The notes: generated from the letters alone by a model not told the origin. A DNA stretch of 64,000 nt from Desulfobacterales bacterium (GCA_034520365.1 JAXHNP010000006.1:861001-925000); one strand, 5' to 3'. Shown: positions 26,560 to 36,948, counted from the first letter of the stretch. A program made the numbers and translations.

Positions 26560-27861
26560 TTAATGGCCCATTCTATCCGCATGCTCGGTCCAGTAAGTAT
26601 CCGCTTCCGCTGTCAGCTCCTGGATGACCGCCTCCATTTCATCCGGATTTAAAATAAACCGGGCAAAAAGCTCCACCGCTTTATCCACGATGGGCGTTGG
26701 CGCGGCCTCCCAGTATCGATTGAAAATCCGGTAGTCTGCCCCCCGAATGGTGGTGAGCAGTTGCTGCTTGACCGGATGAAGATGGCTTGTATCCGCGCGA
26801 TTGTTGGCTGAATAGGATTGGAATGTTTCAGAAAAAGGGGTGTTTCCCTCCGGCCCCATCCACCAGTCGGCGATTTTTTCCGCCGCTGCGCGTTGCCCGG
26901 CGTTTTTAGCTGTAAAAATCGGTCCGGATTCCATCACAATATTCTTGCCGGCCTCCGGGTTGTGGGAGGGGAGAATGAAGACCCCGATATTTTCCGGATC
27001 AACGCCCTGCTCCAGCAGGACCGTGGAATAGTACCAGGTGCCGCAAAGCACCATCCCGAATTTCTCATTGTTCCATAAATGGCCGGCATTGGAAAACATA
27101 TGGGCGGAGGGGTCGGTAAAATATCCCTGCTTGATCATGTCCTGCCAGAGCAGCATGGCTTTTAGGGCCGGCGCATCCGAATACCCGGCCTGCCCGCGGC
27201 ACAATTTTTTGTAAAAATCCGGGTTCTCGCCGATTACCAGCGCTTGAAACCATACAAAGGCATACCATTCAAACTGCAGGGAGGAGAGGATGGGCGGGAT
27301 GCCGTTGGCTTTTAATACCTGGCAGGCGCGGATAAAGTCCTCCCAGGTTTCTGGCTGCCTGATATTTAATCGATCAAAAAGCGGCTTGTTATACCAGACC
27401 GGCCAGTATTCAATGCTGTAGGGAAACCCGTATACCCGGCCGTTTAGCGTATGGGCCTCGCGGATGGCCCGTGGATAATCGTCCGCGTGTTTGTCCCAGA
27501 GATGGGTCAGGTCCGCCACCAGGTCCTGTTCCACCAGTTTTTTGACCCGATAAGTGGTCCACCAGGTGAAAAGCGCCGGCGCGTTCCGGGTGGGAAGTGA
27601 GGCATGCATCTGCTGGATGTAGAGATCCGTGCTGGGGTAGGCCATTGGCGTAAAGCCCAGGTTAATGGCCTGTTTTGCCTCTTCCCCCTGGAGTTCAAAG
27701 TTCCGCTGAAAGCCGGGCAGATTGCCCTTGTCATGGGCCAGTATAATTTTCGGCTCAGAATCCGCCGCTTGCGGCCCTGAACCAAACATAATCAGGCCGG
27801 CCAGACCGGCCATGGCAAGCAGCAGCACACAGACAGCTGCGGTTTTGGTTTTTGTCTGCAT
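26560..27861 (-). CDS. Extracellular solute-binding protein (sugar-type, family 1)
   Basis: 433 aa with an N-terminal signal sequence (AAVCVLLLAMAGLAGLIMFG, cleavage likely near residue 32). The mature part shows the features of carbohydrate-type binding proteins: ALFTWWTTYRVKKLVEQ, GRVYGFPYSIEYWPVWYNKPLFDRL (read in segments), WEDFIRACQVLKANGIPP and MVLCGTWYYSTVL. No permease or ATPase gene is adjacent. Instead it starts an operon with two kinases, which suggests a signalling rather than a transport role. Ligand unknown. Confidence 0.88.
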   Translation of the reverse strand: MQTKTKTAAVCVLLLAMAGLAGLIMFGSGPQAADSEPKIILAHDKGNLPGFQRNFELQGEEAKQAINLGFTPMAYPSTDLYIQQMHASLPTRNAPALFTWWTTYRVKKLVEQDLVADLTHLWDKHADDYPRAIREAHTLNGRVYGFPYSIEYWPVWYNKPLFDRLNIRQPETWEDFIRACQVLKANGIPPILSSLQFEWYAFVWFQALVIGENPDFYKKLCRGQAGYSDAPALKAMLLWQDMIKQGYFTDPSAHMFSNAGHLWNNEKFGMVLCGTWYYSTVLLEQGVDPENIGVFILPSHNPEAGKNIVMESGPIFTAKNAGQRAAAEKIADWWMGPEGNTPFSETFQSYSANNRADTSHLHPVKQQLLTTIRGADYRIFNRYWEAAPTPIVDKAVELFARFILNPDEMEAVIQELTAEADTYWTEHADRMGH

Positions 27862-28026
27862 ATCTGCATCCAGATTCTGTAAATAGCCATCTGCAAATGA
27901 TACGTAAAAAGAGGAAGCCGGAGCAGATAGATTTTTACGTTTTTAAAAACCGTCATATTGGTAGATTCACTCTGCCATTGTTACACGCTGATGTCCATAA
28001 GTTTTCCGGCGTCTCCGGAGTGAGTT

Positions 28027-28048
28027 AAAAGCGCCATAAAGCGCTTTT
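28027..28048. terminator. Possible intrinsic terminator
   Basis: AAAAGCGC, a 6-base loop and GCGCTTTT form a perfect 8-bp stem followed by T residues on either strand. It lies between two minus-strand genes and could end transcription from the cyclase gene, although about 315 bases after its stop. Confidence 0.35.
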
Positions 28049-28214
28049 TAAAATCGGTCTTGCGCCGTATGAATAAAGTCTTATAATAAAACTAGGCCAG
28101 ATTCTCCAATTCATTTCCTGCTGTTTGCGTATCTTTCTAAAACAAAGGCTTGGAAGCAAGCTTTAAGCTGCCCTCACGTCTATTCATCCCGGCCGCCCAT
28201 AACATGGCGGGAAT

Positions 28215-28352
28215 CGCTGGAAATACATCGAAGAAATTATAGCCGATATGCAGAATCGGCTTGGCAAGCTGGAGGATAAATTTTCAAAAATTCTGGAGCC
28301 GGTGAAACTGCCGGCAAAGCCGTCAAAACGGACACCCGCCGCCAGGCAGTAG
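28215..28352 (+). pseudogene. C-terminal fragment of an unknown protein
   Basis: An open stretch without a start codon (TAA just upstream, stop at 28350-28352) encodes RWKYIEEIIADMQNRLGKLE, then DKFSKILEPVKLPAKPSKRT and a short basic tail. It looks like a genuine coiled-coil protein end rather than random translation. Family not recognised. It is the only coding-like material in the 500-base gap between the cyclase and the solute-binding protein gene. Confidence 0.35.
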
Positions 28353-28363
28353 TGGGCCCACGT

Positions 28364-30733
28364 TTAACTTTTTTCTGTTTCCACCCGGTTCCGGCCCTCA
28401 TCCTTGGCCCGGTATAATGCTTTATCCGCCAGGCGCAGCAGTTCATCCTTATCGCGAATATTTGGATGGTAGGCGGCCGCGCCGATGCTGACCGTATAAA
28501 ATATTTCCCGGTCTTGGTATGCGGCGGGGGTTTTTTCAATGCTCCATCGCAGCCGTTCAGCCAGGGTCAGGGCGTCGTCGAGGCCGGTATTCGGCAAAAT
28601 CAGGCTGAATTCCTCGCCCCCTATCCGGGCAGCAACATCCGGGTGCCGGAGACTGTTTCTCAAAATTTCCGCCATGTGCTGTAAAACCATATCCCCAGCT
28701 GCATGGCCGAAAGTGTCATTGATATGCTTGAAATAATCGATATCAAGCGTCAAAAGTGAAAACACGTGGCCATATCGCCTGGCGCGCTCAATCTCTCTGG
28801 CAAGGGCATCCATAAAATACCGGCGGTTCCATAGACCGGTGAGGTCGTCGGTGGTGGCGAGCTTGTTGGCCCGTTCGACGGCGCGTTTGAGCTCTTGATT
28901 GGCCTTTTCCTCCCGCAGAAACAGTTTTTGGCGGGCAAAGGTGGCGGCAAAGTTGTCCGCGGCAAGGCTTAGCAGTCCATGGTCCGTGTCCGTGAAAACG
29001 CGTTCCTCAGCCGTATCAAAAAATGCGAGAAACCCGATCAGCTGCCCGTCCACCAGCATGGGCTGCATAATCAGGGCCTTCACCTGTTTTTTTAAAAGCC
29101 GCTCCCAGGCGGAATTCATTGTCTCGGGAAGCTCCGCCCGGCTCGCTAAGGCGATTCTTTCCCCGCGGGCAAACCGTTCCACAAGCCCGGGAAAGGTATC
29201 AAATGCCAGATGCCGGAAGGGTATCGTCTGCGAGGGATCGCCCTTATCGCACCATTCATGGGTTTTAGTCCACATGCTGTTTTCAAAATCGCTGCTGAAT
29301 ATATAGCCCTGCTGGGCGGACAGATAATTGCCCAAGATGGCCAGGCACTGCTGAATGCCTTCGTCCATTGAATCAATCCGCATGTTGGCGATGGCCGTGG
29401 CCAGCTCAGCCGCCGCCTCATGAAACCGGCTGGTTTCCCGGAGCTGTTTTTCCCGCTCCTTGCGTTCGGAGATATCAAGGCCGATCCCCTGGAATTTGAC
29501 GGCCTGCCCGGACTCATCAAAGATCGCCCGGTTCCGCCATTCAAGCCAGCGGGGCATGTCGTGCCGGGTGGTTTTGAACTCGCTGACCGCCACCGGCTGC
29601 CGGGGGGTTAATGCCATGTATTTTTCTTTTGCGGATTTGCGTTTTTCTGGCGGGAGAAAATCCAGAAACTGACGGCCGATCAGCTTTCTGGCGGACATGC
29701 CGAAGTATTCGCAATAGGCTTTGTTAACAAAGGTAAGTGTGCCGTCCGGCAGAAACTCACAGATCAGGGCGGGCAGATCATTTGACAGTACCCGGAATTT
29801 CTTCTCGCTCTCCCGAAGCTCAATCTCTGCCCGCTTGCGGCTGGTAATATCCGTATCGCTGCCGCGATAGCCGGCCAGGGTGCCGTCATCATTTAAAACC
29901 GGCAAGCCGGTGGTGGAAATCCATATCAGTTCGCCGGTTTTGGACAGGAATTTGTGTTCCAGGTCCTTAAATGATCTTTTTTCCTCAAAGATTTTAAATA
30001 CCGATGTTTTAAACGCCTCGCGTCCGGTCTCGGGATGCAGGTCGTAGAAATGCCGTTGCCCCATGATTTCTTCCGGCGGATAGCCATATAAGGTTTCCGC
30101 CACATGGCTGACATAGGTAAAAAGCCCGTTTGAATCCACTTCCCAGATTACCGTCCGGTTTTGTTCAGCCATCTGGGCAAAGCGCGCCCGGCTCTCCCGC
30201 AGGGCCAGTTCCAGCTCTTTGCGCTCGGTAATATCCCAGAAAGCGCTTAAGATTTCAATTGGTTGGTCTGCATCGGATACAACCTTCTGCTGATCATAAA
30301 GCCAGTGGTATTTGCCGTTTTTATCCCTGAACCGGTATTCATATTCCCGCCGATCATCCCGGGGTTTGGCCCGGCGCATGCGCTCAATGAGATCGTCAAT
30401 ATCATCCGGGTGCACGCAGCTTTGCCATTGCTTGAAAGCGCCCGCAAGCTCGGCCGGGTCAAATCCAAGAACGCCTTCGATATTATCGCTTACGTAGGTT
30501 ATTTCCCATTGATCATCGCCGATCCGGTGGGCGCATATAACTGCAGGCGACTGATAGATAAGGGTGTCGAGATATTCCTCGATTTCCCGGAATTGTTCAT
30601 CAATCGGGGCGTCAGTGTTTGCCCGCGCCCCGTTCCGGGCTGTTGGACCATTTTTTTTATGATTGGTTTTTTTGTTCATCACGCGTGTTTTCGTAGCTGT
30701 TTGACAGGGTCGCAATTTGCCTGTGAAGTCCAC
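28364..30733 (-). CDS. Diguanylate cyclase with multiple PAS and a GAF domain
   Basis: 789 aa, or 771 from the ATG at 30679. Three or four PAS/PAC modules span about 50-430 (repeated endings such as FWDITERKELE, GSDTDITSRKRAE and GIGLDISERKERE). A GAF domain occupies about 435-595 (QQCLAILGNYLSAQQGYIFS). A complete GGDEF domain follows: TTDDLTGLWNRRYFMDAL, DIDYFKHINDTFGH and the active-site loop RIGGEEFSLILP (about 707). It makes cyclic di-GMP; the PAS and GAF domains would sense redox, oxygen or small ligands. No transmembrane segment. The PilZ protein at 20496 is a plausible receptor. Confidence 0.92.
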   Translation of the reverse strand: MDFTGKLRPCQTATKTRVMNKKTNHKKNGPTARNGARANTDAPIDEQFREIEEYLDTLIYQSPAVICAHRIGDDQWEITYVSDNIEGVLGFDPAELAGAFKQWQSCVHPDDIDDLIERMRRAKPRDDRREYEYRFRDKNGKYHWLYDQQKVVSDADQPIEILSAFWDITERKELELALRESRARFAQMAEQNRTVIWEVDSNGLFTYVSHVAETLYGYPPEEIMGQRHFYDLHPETGREAFKTSVFKIFEEKRSFKDLEHKFLSKTGELIWISTTGLPVLNDDGTLAGYRGSDTDITSRKRAEIELRESEKKFRVLSNDLPALICEFLPDGTLTFVNKAYCEYFGMSARKLIGRQFLDFLPPEKRKSAKEKYMALTPRQPVAVSEFKTTRHDMPRWLEWRNRAIFDESGQAVKFQGIGLDISERKEREKQLRETSRFHEAAAELATAIANMRIDSMDEGIQQCLAILGNYLSAQQGYIFSSDFENSMWTKTHEWCDKGDPSQTIPFRHLAFDTFPGLVERFARGERIALASRAELPETMNSAWERLLKKQVKALIMQPMLVDGQLIGFLAFFDTAEERVFTDTDHGLLSLAADNFAATFARQKLFLREEKANQELKRAVERANKLATTDDLTGLWNRRYFMDALAREIERARRYGHVFSLLTLDIDYFKHINDTFGHAAGDMVLQHMAEILRNSLRHPDVAARIGGEEFSLILPNTGLDDALTLAERLRWSIEKTPAAYQDREIFYTVSIGAAAYHPNIRDKDELLRLADKALYRAKDEGRNRVETEKS

Positions 30734-30850
30734 TGTAGGCCTTTTGTACTATAAATATCTAATATATCATAAACATCAAAAACTTTATTTGCAAAACAGC
30801 CGAAAAAGCATTCTGTAATCGCAACAGCGGTCCGGCCGGATGCTTCCATT

Positions 30851-31038
30851 CTTCTCCTTCTCCCTCTTGGAGAAGCCCGGAATGTTGCCATTGGGCCCCT
30901 TCTCCCTCTAAGGCAAGCCCGGGTGCTTCCACTGCTCAGAAGCCCGGGATGTTGCAATTGAACCCCTTCTCCCGCTTGGAGAAGCCCGGAATGTTGCCAT
31001 TGGGCCCCTTCTCCCTCTGGGAGAAGGTCGGGATGAGG
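30851..31038. repeat. Tandem REP-like C-rich units
   Basis: Three to four related units of the type CTTCTCCCTCTTGGAGAAGC, then CCGGAATGTTGCCATTGGGC, each a small hairpin, within the 780-base spacer before the methyltransferase gene. A similar hairpin with CTCTCCCGC/GCGGGAGAG lies at about 31432-31453, upstream of the methyltransferase start. No gene seen in the spacer. Confidence 0.65.
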
Positions 31039-31128
31039 GTAAAAATGGCTTAAATCATCCCCTAGAAAATATCAGTAATACAATGTGGCATTTTTACATT
31101 TTTATTCAACACCTTGCCCGGCATTTAT

Positions 31129-31262
31129 CACGGTAAATTCGTTCTATCTTTTTTTAGGCAGGCACGGTGGCCTACGGCGACATGCGTCGTAGAGTCGGCC
31201 ACCGTGCCGACTATCTGTCCGTTAGCAGGACCGTGGTTATGGGCTTTACGGTTAGAACAAAT
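31129..31262. repeat. Hairpin repeat element R1, copy f (variant, inverted)
   Basis: Starts CACGGTAAATTCGTTCTATC, then the GGCAGGCACGGTGGCC arm, the opposing GTCGGCCACCGTGCCGAC arm, and CGTTAGCAGGACCGTGGTTA. It is the reverse-complement orientation of the variant at 21057. Confidence 0.8.
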
Positions 31263-31511
31263 TAGTCGTGCGACATTTATCTTTTTTTATAACATATCAC
31301 TTTACAAAAACCGGCGGTTCTGAGAAGGTAAATTTTTACGGATAGACACTGGGAAATCTTCTCCCTTTACCCCTCTTCCATTGATAGGAGAGAACGAATG
31401 AGGGGTGGCGACAACAACTTTCCCTTTACCCCTCTCCCGCCAAAGCGGGAGAGGGATTGGGTGAGGGGGGACATCAGCCAAAAACCAAAACCTGCGCTCA
31501 CACAAAACCCC

Positions 31512-32090
31512 ATGCCCGACTTCTATCAGACAAACTACAAAACCTATGACCAGCGCACCTTCACCATCGATCCCTCACCATTCCTGAATCCAGTCCTCGA
31601 AGCCATTCCTTCCGGCGCCTCCATCCTGGATATCGGCTGCGCCTCCGGCCGCGACCTCGTATGGTTTAAAAACAAGGGCTTCACCGTCACCGGATTTGAA
31701 AAATCCCCCGGCCTTGCCGCCCTGGCCCGCAAAAATGCCCGGTGCGACGTTATAGAAGGCGATTTTGAAACCTATGATTTCTCCATTCTATCATTTGACG
31801 CGGTCCTTTCCTCCGGCGCCTTTGTGCATGTGCCGCACGCCCGGCTGCCCGAGGTAATCAAAAGCATCAGCTTGGCGCTGGTTCAAAAGGGCTATTTCTA
31901 CATATCGCTCAAAAAAGGCGAGGGCACCAAAACCGATGATACCGGCAGAACCTTCTACCTGTGGCAGGATGCGGACTTAAGACAAATCTTTGACCGCACA
32001 GGCTTTGCGGTGCTAAACTATCAAACCAGTGAATCGGTCATGAATTCAAGGGATGTGTGGCTGGGGTATGTACTGCGGTTGAATAGATAG
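31512..32090 (+). CDS. Class I SAM-dependent methyltransferase
   Basis: 192 aa from the ATG at 31512. The frame is open further upstream but those codons are made of REP repeat sequence, so they are not counted. Motif I is SILDIGCASGRDLVWF (about 36); GFEKSPGL follows as the ribose-binding acidic strand, then VIEGDFETYDF and DAVLSSGAFVHV. The overall pattern is of a TehB/UbiE-like small-molecule methyltransferase; the substrate is unknown, and no N6-adenine or C5-cytosine DNA-methylase signature is present. 13 bases before the HNH endonuclease gene, so possibly co-transcribed. No clear ribosome binding site. Confidence 0.82.
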   Translation: MPDFYQTNYKTYDQRTFTIDPSPFLNPVLEAIPSGASILDIGCASGRDLVWFKNKGFTVTGFEKSPGLAALARKNARCDVIEGDFETYDFSILSFDAVLSSGAFVHVPHARLPEVIKSISLALVQKGYFYISLKKGEGTKTDDTGRTFYLWQDADLRQIFDRTGFAVLNYQTSESVMNSRDVWLGYVLRLNR

Positions 32091-32103
32091 TGTAATTGAC
32101 GGA

Positions 32104-33093
32104 ATGGATATGAAACATTCTGCACTTGATAAATTCAGCTTGAAACTAATCCGCCTGCGGACCGATAAAAACCGCAAGAAATGGTCTTTCCAAACCTGCC
32201 ATCAGGCGCCGCACAAGCCGTTTCTCCTGCTTGCAATTATGGATCACTTTGCTCAGGGTTTGATTACAGAAAATTTTATTGAGCCCGTTTTTGAGCTTGT
32301 GGATACATTTAATCATTACTGGCAGTCCATCATGCCGGTCGGCACCAAAGGCAATATGGCCTATCCCTTTCCCAGGCTTCAGAATGACGGAATTCTTCAA
32401 CTGATTCCCAACCCTGAATTTAACGGCAGAATCAATATTGAATCCATCTCCTCCATGAAAAAGCTCCGTCAACTCTGCATTGGGGCAAGGCTGGATGATG
32501 AGCTGTTCTTTCTCTTGAGTCAGCCACCCTCGAGAGAACAGCTAAGGGCGGCAATCATCAATCATTATTTCTCAGAAGCAATTCGGCCGGCAGTTTTAGA
32601 ATGCGGCGAAGTAAATATTAAATCCTATGAATACAGCCAGGAACTTTTAAAGGTTTCTGAAGAGCAAAGTTCATTCAAAACCGAGGATGAAATTACCCGG
32701 AACATAAAAATCCGGGATCAAGGATTTAGAAAGGCCATTGTCAGGCTGTATGAACATCGGTGCGCTCTATGCGGCATCCGGATGCTCACCCCCGAAGGCC
32801 ACACCGTGGTCGAGGCGGCCCACATTAAACCATGGAGCGAATCCCATGATGACCGCCCGACAAACGGCATGTCCCTATGCCGCCTCTGCCATTGGTCGTT
32901 TGATGAGGGCCTGATGAGTGTGGGCAGCGATTACGAGGTGCTGGTTTCAAAGCGGGTGGCCACTGAAAATAATTATCCCGGCCACATATTTACATTATCT
33001 GACAGGGTCATTTTTAAACCGGAAGGCCAAGCATTCTGGCCGGGTCAGAAGAATTTGGCATATCACCGGAATAATATTTTTATGGCCCAATGA
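32104..33093 (+). CDS. HNH endonuclease with an N-terminal DNA-binding head domain
   Basis: 329 aa. The C-terminal third is an HNH nuclease with two zinc knuckles: HRCALCGIR (about 218), EAAHIKPWSE (catalytic His), NGMSLCRLCHWSFDEG (Asn and His). The N-terminal domain (about 1-160) reads APHKPFLLLAIMDHFAQG, then AYPFPRLQNDGILQLIP. It resembles, from memory, the sulfur-binding head domain of ScoMcrA-type nucleases that cut phosphorothioated DNA; this is a suggestion only. No dnd modification genes are present. It lies between the methyltransferase and hsdR on the same strand, 34 bases before hsdR. Confidence 0.82.
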   Translation: MDMKHSALDKFSLKLIRLRTDKNRKKWSFQTCHQAPHKPFLLLAIMDHFAQGLITENFIEPVFELVDTFNHYWQSIMPVGTKGNMAYPFPRLQNDGILQLIPNPEFNGRINIESISSMKKLRQLCIGARLDDELFFLLSQPPSREQLRAAIINHYFSEAIRPAVLECGEVNIKSYEYSQELLKVSEEQSSFKTEDEITRNIKIRDQGFRKAIVRLYEHRCALCGIRMLTPEGHTVVEAAHIKPWSESHDDRPTNGMSLCRLCHWSFDEGLMSVGSDYEVLVSKRVATENNYPGHIFTLSDRVIFKPEGQAFWPGQKNLAYHRNNIFMAQ

Positions 33094-33127
33094 CTATGAC
33101 TTTTGACTATAAACCAATGGATCCGGC

Positions 33128-35470
33128 ATGAATAAAAAGTCTTTGAGCGAAAGGGTTATCTGCAGCAAATACATTACGCCGGCGCTGCAGGAAGCAGGCT
33201 GGGATTTGCATACCCAGATCCGCGAGGAAGTGACCTTTACCAACGGCCGGGTGATTGTAAAAGGGCAGGTGGCGGCCAGAGGCAAAGCCAAACGGGCGGA
33301 TTACATTCTTTATTATAAACCAAATATCCCGGTGGCTGTCATTGAGGCAAAGGATAACAATCACGCCGTCGGTTCAGGCATGCAGCAGGCCCTGGATTAT
33401 GCCGACATATTGGATGTGCCTTTTGTATTCAGCTCAAACGGAGACGGCTTTTTATTTCATGACCGGAGCAGCACCGGCGACCAAACAGAAACCGAGCTGA
33501 CACTTTCGGGATTTCCTTCGCCTGGTGTCTTGTGGCAGCGGTATTGTGCATATAAAGATATCGAACATACCGACCTCTCAATTGTTAAGCAGGACTATTA
33601 TACGGATGTTACCCGAAAAACCCCGCGCTATTATCAACGTATCGCCATTAACCGAACCATCGAAGCCATTGCCAGGGGGCAGAACCGGATTCTTTTGGTC
33701 ATGGCCACCGGCACCGGTAAAACCTTCACCGCCTTTCAGATTATCTGGCGGTTGTGGAAGGCCCGGGCCAAAAAGCGGATTTTATTTCTGGCGGATCGCA
33801 ATATCCTGGTGGATCAAACCATGGTCAATGATTTTAAACCATTCGGCTCGGCCATGACCAAGATCAAAAACCGGCAGGTGGACAAGTCTTATGAGATTTA
33901 CCTGGCGCTTTATCAAGCGGTTAGCGGCACCGAGGACTTCCAGAATATTTATAAGGATTTTTCCCGCGATTTTTTTGATTTGGTGATTATCGACGAATGC
34001 CACCGCGGCAGCGCGGCAGAAGATTCCGCATGGCGGGAAATCCTTGAATATTTTTCTTCCGCCACCCAGATCGGCATGACCGCAACACCCAAAGAAACCA
34101 AGTATGTCTCAAACATCCATTATTTCGGCGAACCCGTTTATGTCTATTCCCTGAAGCAAGGCATTAATGATGGATTCCTGGCGCCCTACAAAGTCATTCG
34201 GATCGATCTGGATAGAGACCTGACCGGCTGGCGGCCGGAAAGCGGCAAATGCGACAAATACGGCCAGGAGATTGAAGACCGGATTTATAACCAGAAGGAT
34301 TATGATAAGCAGCTTGTCTTGGAAAAGCGCACCCTGCTCGTGGCGAAAAAGGTTTCCGAATTTTTGAAAGCTATAGACCGCTGGGCCAAGACCATCGTAT
34401 TCTGTGAAGACATTGACCATGCCGAGCGGATGCGCCAGGCCCTTGTAAATGAAAACCCGGACCTGGCAGGTGCCAACAATAAATACATTATGCGAATCAC
34501 CGGTGACAGTCAGGAAGGAAAGCTTGAGCTGGACAATTTTATCATGCCGGACAGCGACTATCCGGTGATCGCCACCACTTCCCGCCTGCTGTCCACCGGC
34601 GTGGACGTGCAGACCTGCAAGCTGATCGCCCTTGACCGGGTGATTAATTCCATGACCGAGTTCAAGCAGATCATCGGCCGGGGCACCCGCATACACGAAG
34701 ATTACGGCAAGTACTTTTTTTCAATCATGGATTTTAAAAAAGCCACCGAGCTTTTTGCCGACCCCCAGTTTGACGGCGAGCCGGTGCAAATTTATGAGCC
34801 CGGCCCGGAAGAGCCGCCGGTGCCGCCCGATCCGCCGCCGGGCGAGGGCGGGCAAGACGGCGATGATGAAGGCGTCATTATTGACCCGCCTGAGCCAACC
34901 CCCGGCCGGATGAAATATTTTGTCCATGATGTTGAAGTCAATATCGTTGCCGAGCGCATTCAGTATTACGGAAAAGACGGCAAGCTGGTAACCGAATCCA
35001 TCAAGGATTACACCAAAAAGACGGTTAAAAAAGATTATGCCTCAATGGCCGAGTTTCTGAAACGCTGGTCTGCTGCTGAGCGAAAAAAGGCGGTGATTGA
35101 AGAGCTTGAGGAAGAAGGCGTTTTGTTTACGCCTTTGACAGAGGCCGTGGGTAAAGACTATGATCCGTTTGATTTGATCTGCCATGTTGTCTATGACCAG
35201 CCGCCCCTGACCCGGCGGGAACGCGCCGAGAATGTGCGCAAAAATAATTATTTCACCAAGTACGGCGAGAAGGCGGGCAAAGTCCTTGAGGCATTAATTC
35301 AAAAATACGCGGATGAAGGCATAGAAAACATTGAAGACATGAACGTCCTGCGGTTGAAACCCATAAATGAGCTTGGCACGCCGGTTGAGATCATCCAAAG
35401 CTTCGGCGGCCGCGATAAATACATAAATGCAGTCCGGGAGCTGGAAGAGGAAATCTACAGCGCCGCATAA
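33128..35470 (+). CDS. hsdR: Type I restriction enzyme R subunit
   Basis: 780 aa, the endonuclease/translocase chain of a type I restriction system. The PD-(D/E)XK nuclease is near the N-terminus (ADYILYY…AVIEAKDN: Asp58, Glu73, Lys75). Superfamily 2 helicase motifs follow: motif [11 protein letters not shown] (about 192-199), motif [10 protein letters not shown] (about 288), motif III GMTATP, and motif [15 protein letters not shown] Pro-rich linker ([18 protein letters not shown], about 557) leads to the C-terminal EcoEI-type domain that docks on the methylase. Shorter than many HsdR (about 1000 aa) but typical of this branch. Overlaps hsdM by one base (TAATG). Confidence 0.95.
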   Translation: MNKKSLSERVICSKYITPALQEAGWDLHTQIREEVTFTNGRVIVKGQVAARGKAKRADYILYYKPNIPVAVIEAKDNNHAVGSGMQQALDYADILDVPFVFSSNGDGFLFHDRSSTGDQTETELTLSGFPSPGVLWQRYCAYKDIEHTDLSIVKQDYYTDVTRKTPRYYQRIAINRTIEAIARGQNRILLVMATGTGKTFTAFQIIWRLWKARAKKRILFLADRNILVDQTMVNDFKPFGSAMTKIKNRQVDKSYEIYLALYQAVSGTEDFQNIYKDFSRDFFDLVIIDECHRGSAAEDSAWREILEYFSSATQIGMTATPKETKYVSNIHYFGEPVYVYSLKQGINDGFLAPYKVIRIDLDRDLTGWRPESGKCDKYGQEIEDRIYNQKDYDKQLVLEKRTLLVAKKVSEFLKAIDRWAKTIVFCEDIDHAERMRQALVNENPDLAGANNKYIMRITGDSQEGKLELDNFIMPDSDYPVIATTSRLLSTGVDVQTCKLIALDRVINSMTEFKQIIGRGTRIHEDYGKYFFSIMDFKKATELFADPQFDGEPVQIYEPGPEEPPVPPDPPPGEGGQDGDDEGVIIDPPEPTPGRMKYFVHDVEVNIVAERIQYYGKDGKLVTESIKDYTKKTVKKDYASMAEFLKRWSAAERKKAVIEELEEEGVLFTPLTEAVGKDYDPFDLICHVVYDQPPLTRRERAENVRKNNYFTKYGEKAGKVLEALIQKYADEGIENIEDMNVLRLKPINELGTPVEIIQSFGGRDKYINAVRELEEEIYSAA

Positions 35471-36948
35471 TGTCACTTTACCTGAAAGAGCGCAAACATA
35501 TGAACATCAGCACCACCATTAAAGCCATACAAGATATCATGCGAAAAGACGTGGGCGTTGACGGCGACGCACAGCGGATCAGCCAGATGGTCTGGATGAT
35601 TTTTTTAAAAATATTTGATGACCGGGAACAGGAGCTGGAAGTCCTGGATGACAATTACCAAAGCCCCATCCCAGCCCACCTCCGCTGGCGGAACTGGGCC
35701 CATGATCCGGAAGGCATGACCGGCGAAGAATTGGAGGAGTTTGTCAACAACCAGCTCTTTCCCGGGTTAAAGGAAATCGCCGTATCATCGGAGACGGACC
35801 GGAAGGCCCTCCTGATCCGGGATATTTTTCAAGGGGCCTACAATTACATGAAATCCGGCACCCTGATGCGGCAGGTGATCAACAAATTAAATGAGATCGA
35901 CTTCAACCGCTCAGAGGACCGGCACCTGTTCGGCGATATTTACGAGCAGATTTTAAAAGATCTCCAAAGCGCGGGCAATGCCGGCGAATACTATACACCG
36001 CGGGCGGTCACCCAGTTTATGGTGGATATGACTGACCCCAAACTCGGTAAAACCGTATTGGACCCGGCCTGCGGCACCGGCGGGTTTCTCACCTGCGCCA
36101 TCGAACATATGCGGAAACACGATGTCAGCACCGTGGATGATGAAATCCGGCTGCAGAATTCCATTTACGGGGTTGAAAAAAAACCCCTGCCGCACCTGTT
36201 GTGCACCACCAACATGCTGCTTCACGGCATTGATGTGCCGGTGCAGATCCGGCATGATAACACCCTGGCCCGGCCGCTAAAGGATTATTCAAAAAAGGAG
36301 CGGGTCGATGTGGTGGTCACCAATCCGCCCTTCGGCGGCATGGAGGAAGACGGGATTGAAGCCAACTTCCCCAAAAAATTCCAGACCCGGGAAACAGCGG
36401 ATCTTTTCCTGGTGTTGCTCATGCATCTTTTAAAAGAGGGCGGCCGGGCCGGCATCGTCCTGCCGGACGGCACCCTTTTCGGTGAAGGCGTGAAAACCCG
36501 GATCAAGGAAAAGCTCCTCTCCGAATGCAACCTCCACACCATTGTCCGGCTGCCAAACGGCGTGTTCAACCCCTATACCGGCATCAAGACCAACCTGCTG
36601 TTTTTTACCAAGGGCCAAAAGACAACCGATATCTGGTATTTCGAGCACCCCTATCCGCCGGGTGTTAAATCCTACAACAAGACCAAACCGATCCGGATTG
36701 AGGAGTTCGACCTTGAAAAACAGTGGTGGGAAAACCGGGAGGAAACTCCATACGCCTGGAAGGTCTCAGCCGAGCAGGTAAAGGCCAGCAATTACAACCT
36801 GGACATCAAAAACCCTTATACAAAAAAACAAGACAACGGCGACCCGGAAAAACTGCTGGCCGAGTATAAACAGATGCTCGCCGATATTGCCGATACCCGA
36901 AACAATCTGAAACAAGAACTCATGGCCTGCCTGGGGAGGGCGTCCTGA
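35470..36948 (+). CDS. hsdM: Type I restriction-modification M subunit (adenine-N6 methylase)
   Basis: 492 aa. HsdM N-terminal helical domain (about 12-160: MNISTTIKAIQDIMRKDVGV…WMIFLKIFD), then the N6-adenine methylase core with the SAM site DPACGTGGFL (about 198) and catalytic NPPFGG (285-290). DEIRLQNSIYGVEKKPL marks the following region. The C-terminal tail contacts HsdS. ATG at 35470 overlaps the hsdR stop; an internal ATG ten codons later is an alternative. Gene order hsdR-hsdM-hsdS with overlapping ends indicates one operon. Confidence 0.95.
   Translation: MSLYLKERKHMNISTTIKAIQDIMRKDVGVDGDAQRISQMVWMIFLKIFDDREQELEVLDDNYQSPIPAHLRWRNWAHDPEGMTGEELEEFVNNQLFPGLKEIAVSSETDRKALLIRDIFQGAYNYMKSGTLMRQVINKLNEIDFNRSEDRHLFGDIYEQILKDLQSAGNAGEYYTPRAVTQFMVDMTDPKLGKTVLDPACGTGGFLTCAIEHMRKHDVSTVDDEIRLQNSIYGVEKKPLPHLLCTTNMLLHGIDVPVQIRHDNTLARPLKDYSKKERVDVVVTNPPFGGMEEDGIEANFPKKFQTRETADLFLVLLMHLLKEGGRAGIVLPDGTLFGEGVKTRIKEKLLSECNLHTIVRLPNGVFNPYTGIKTNLLFFTKGQKTTDIWYFEHPYPPGVKSYNKTKPIRIEEFDLEKQWWENREETPYAWKVSAEQVKASNYNLDIKNPYTKKQDNGDPEKLLAEYKQMLADIADTRNNLKQELMACLGRAS

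Noticed and set aside
30851-31038. Repeated C-rich units as a CRISPR array
   Set aside because: Unit lengths are uneven, the units are diverged, and the sequence between them is itself repeated; there are no unique spacers and no cas genes. They are REP-type hairpins.
31398-31511. N-terminal extension of the methyltransferase
   Set aside because: These codons consist of a REP hairpin (CTCTCCCGC…GCGGGAGAG), and methyltransferase similarity begins after the ATG at 31512.
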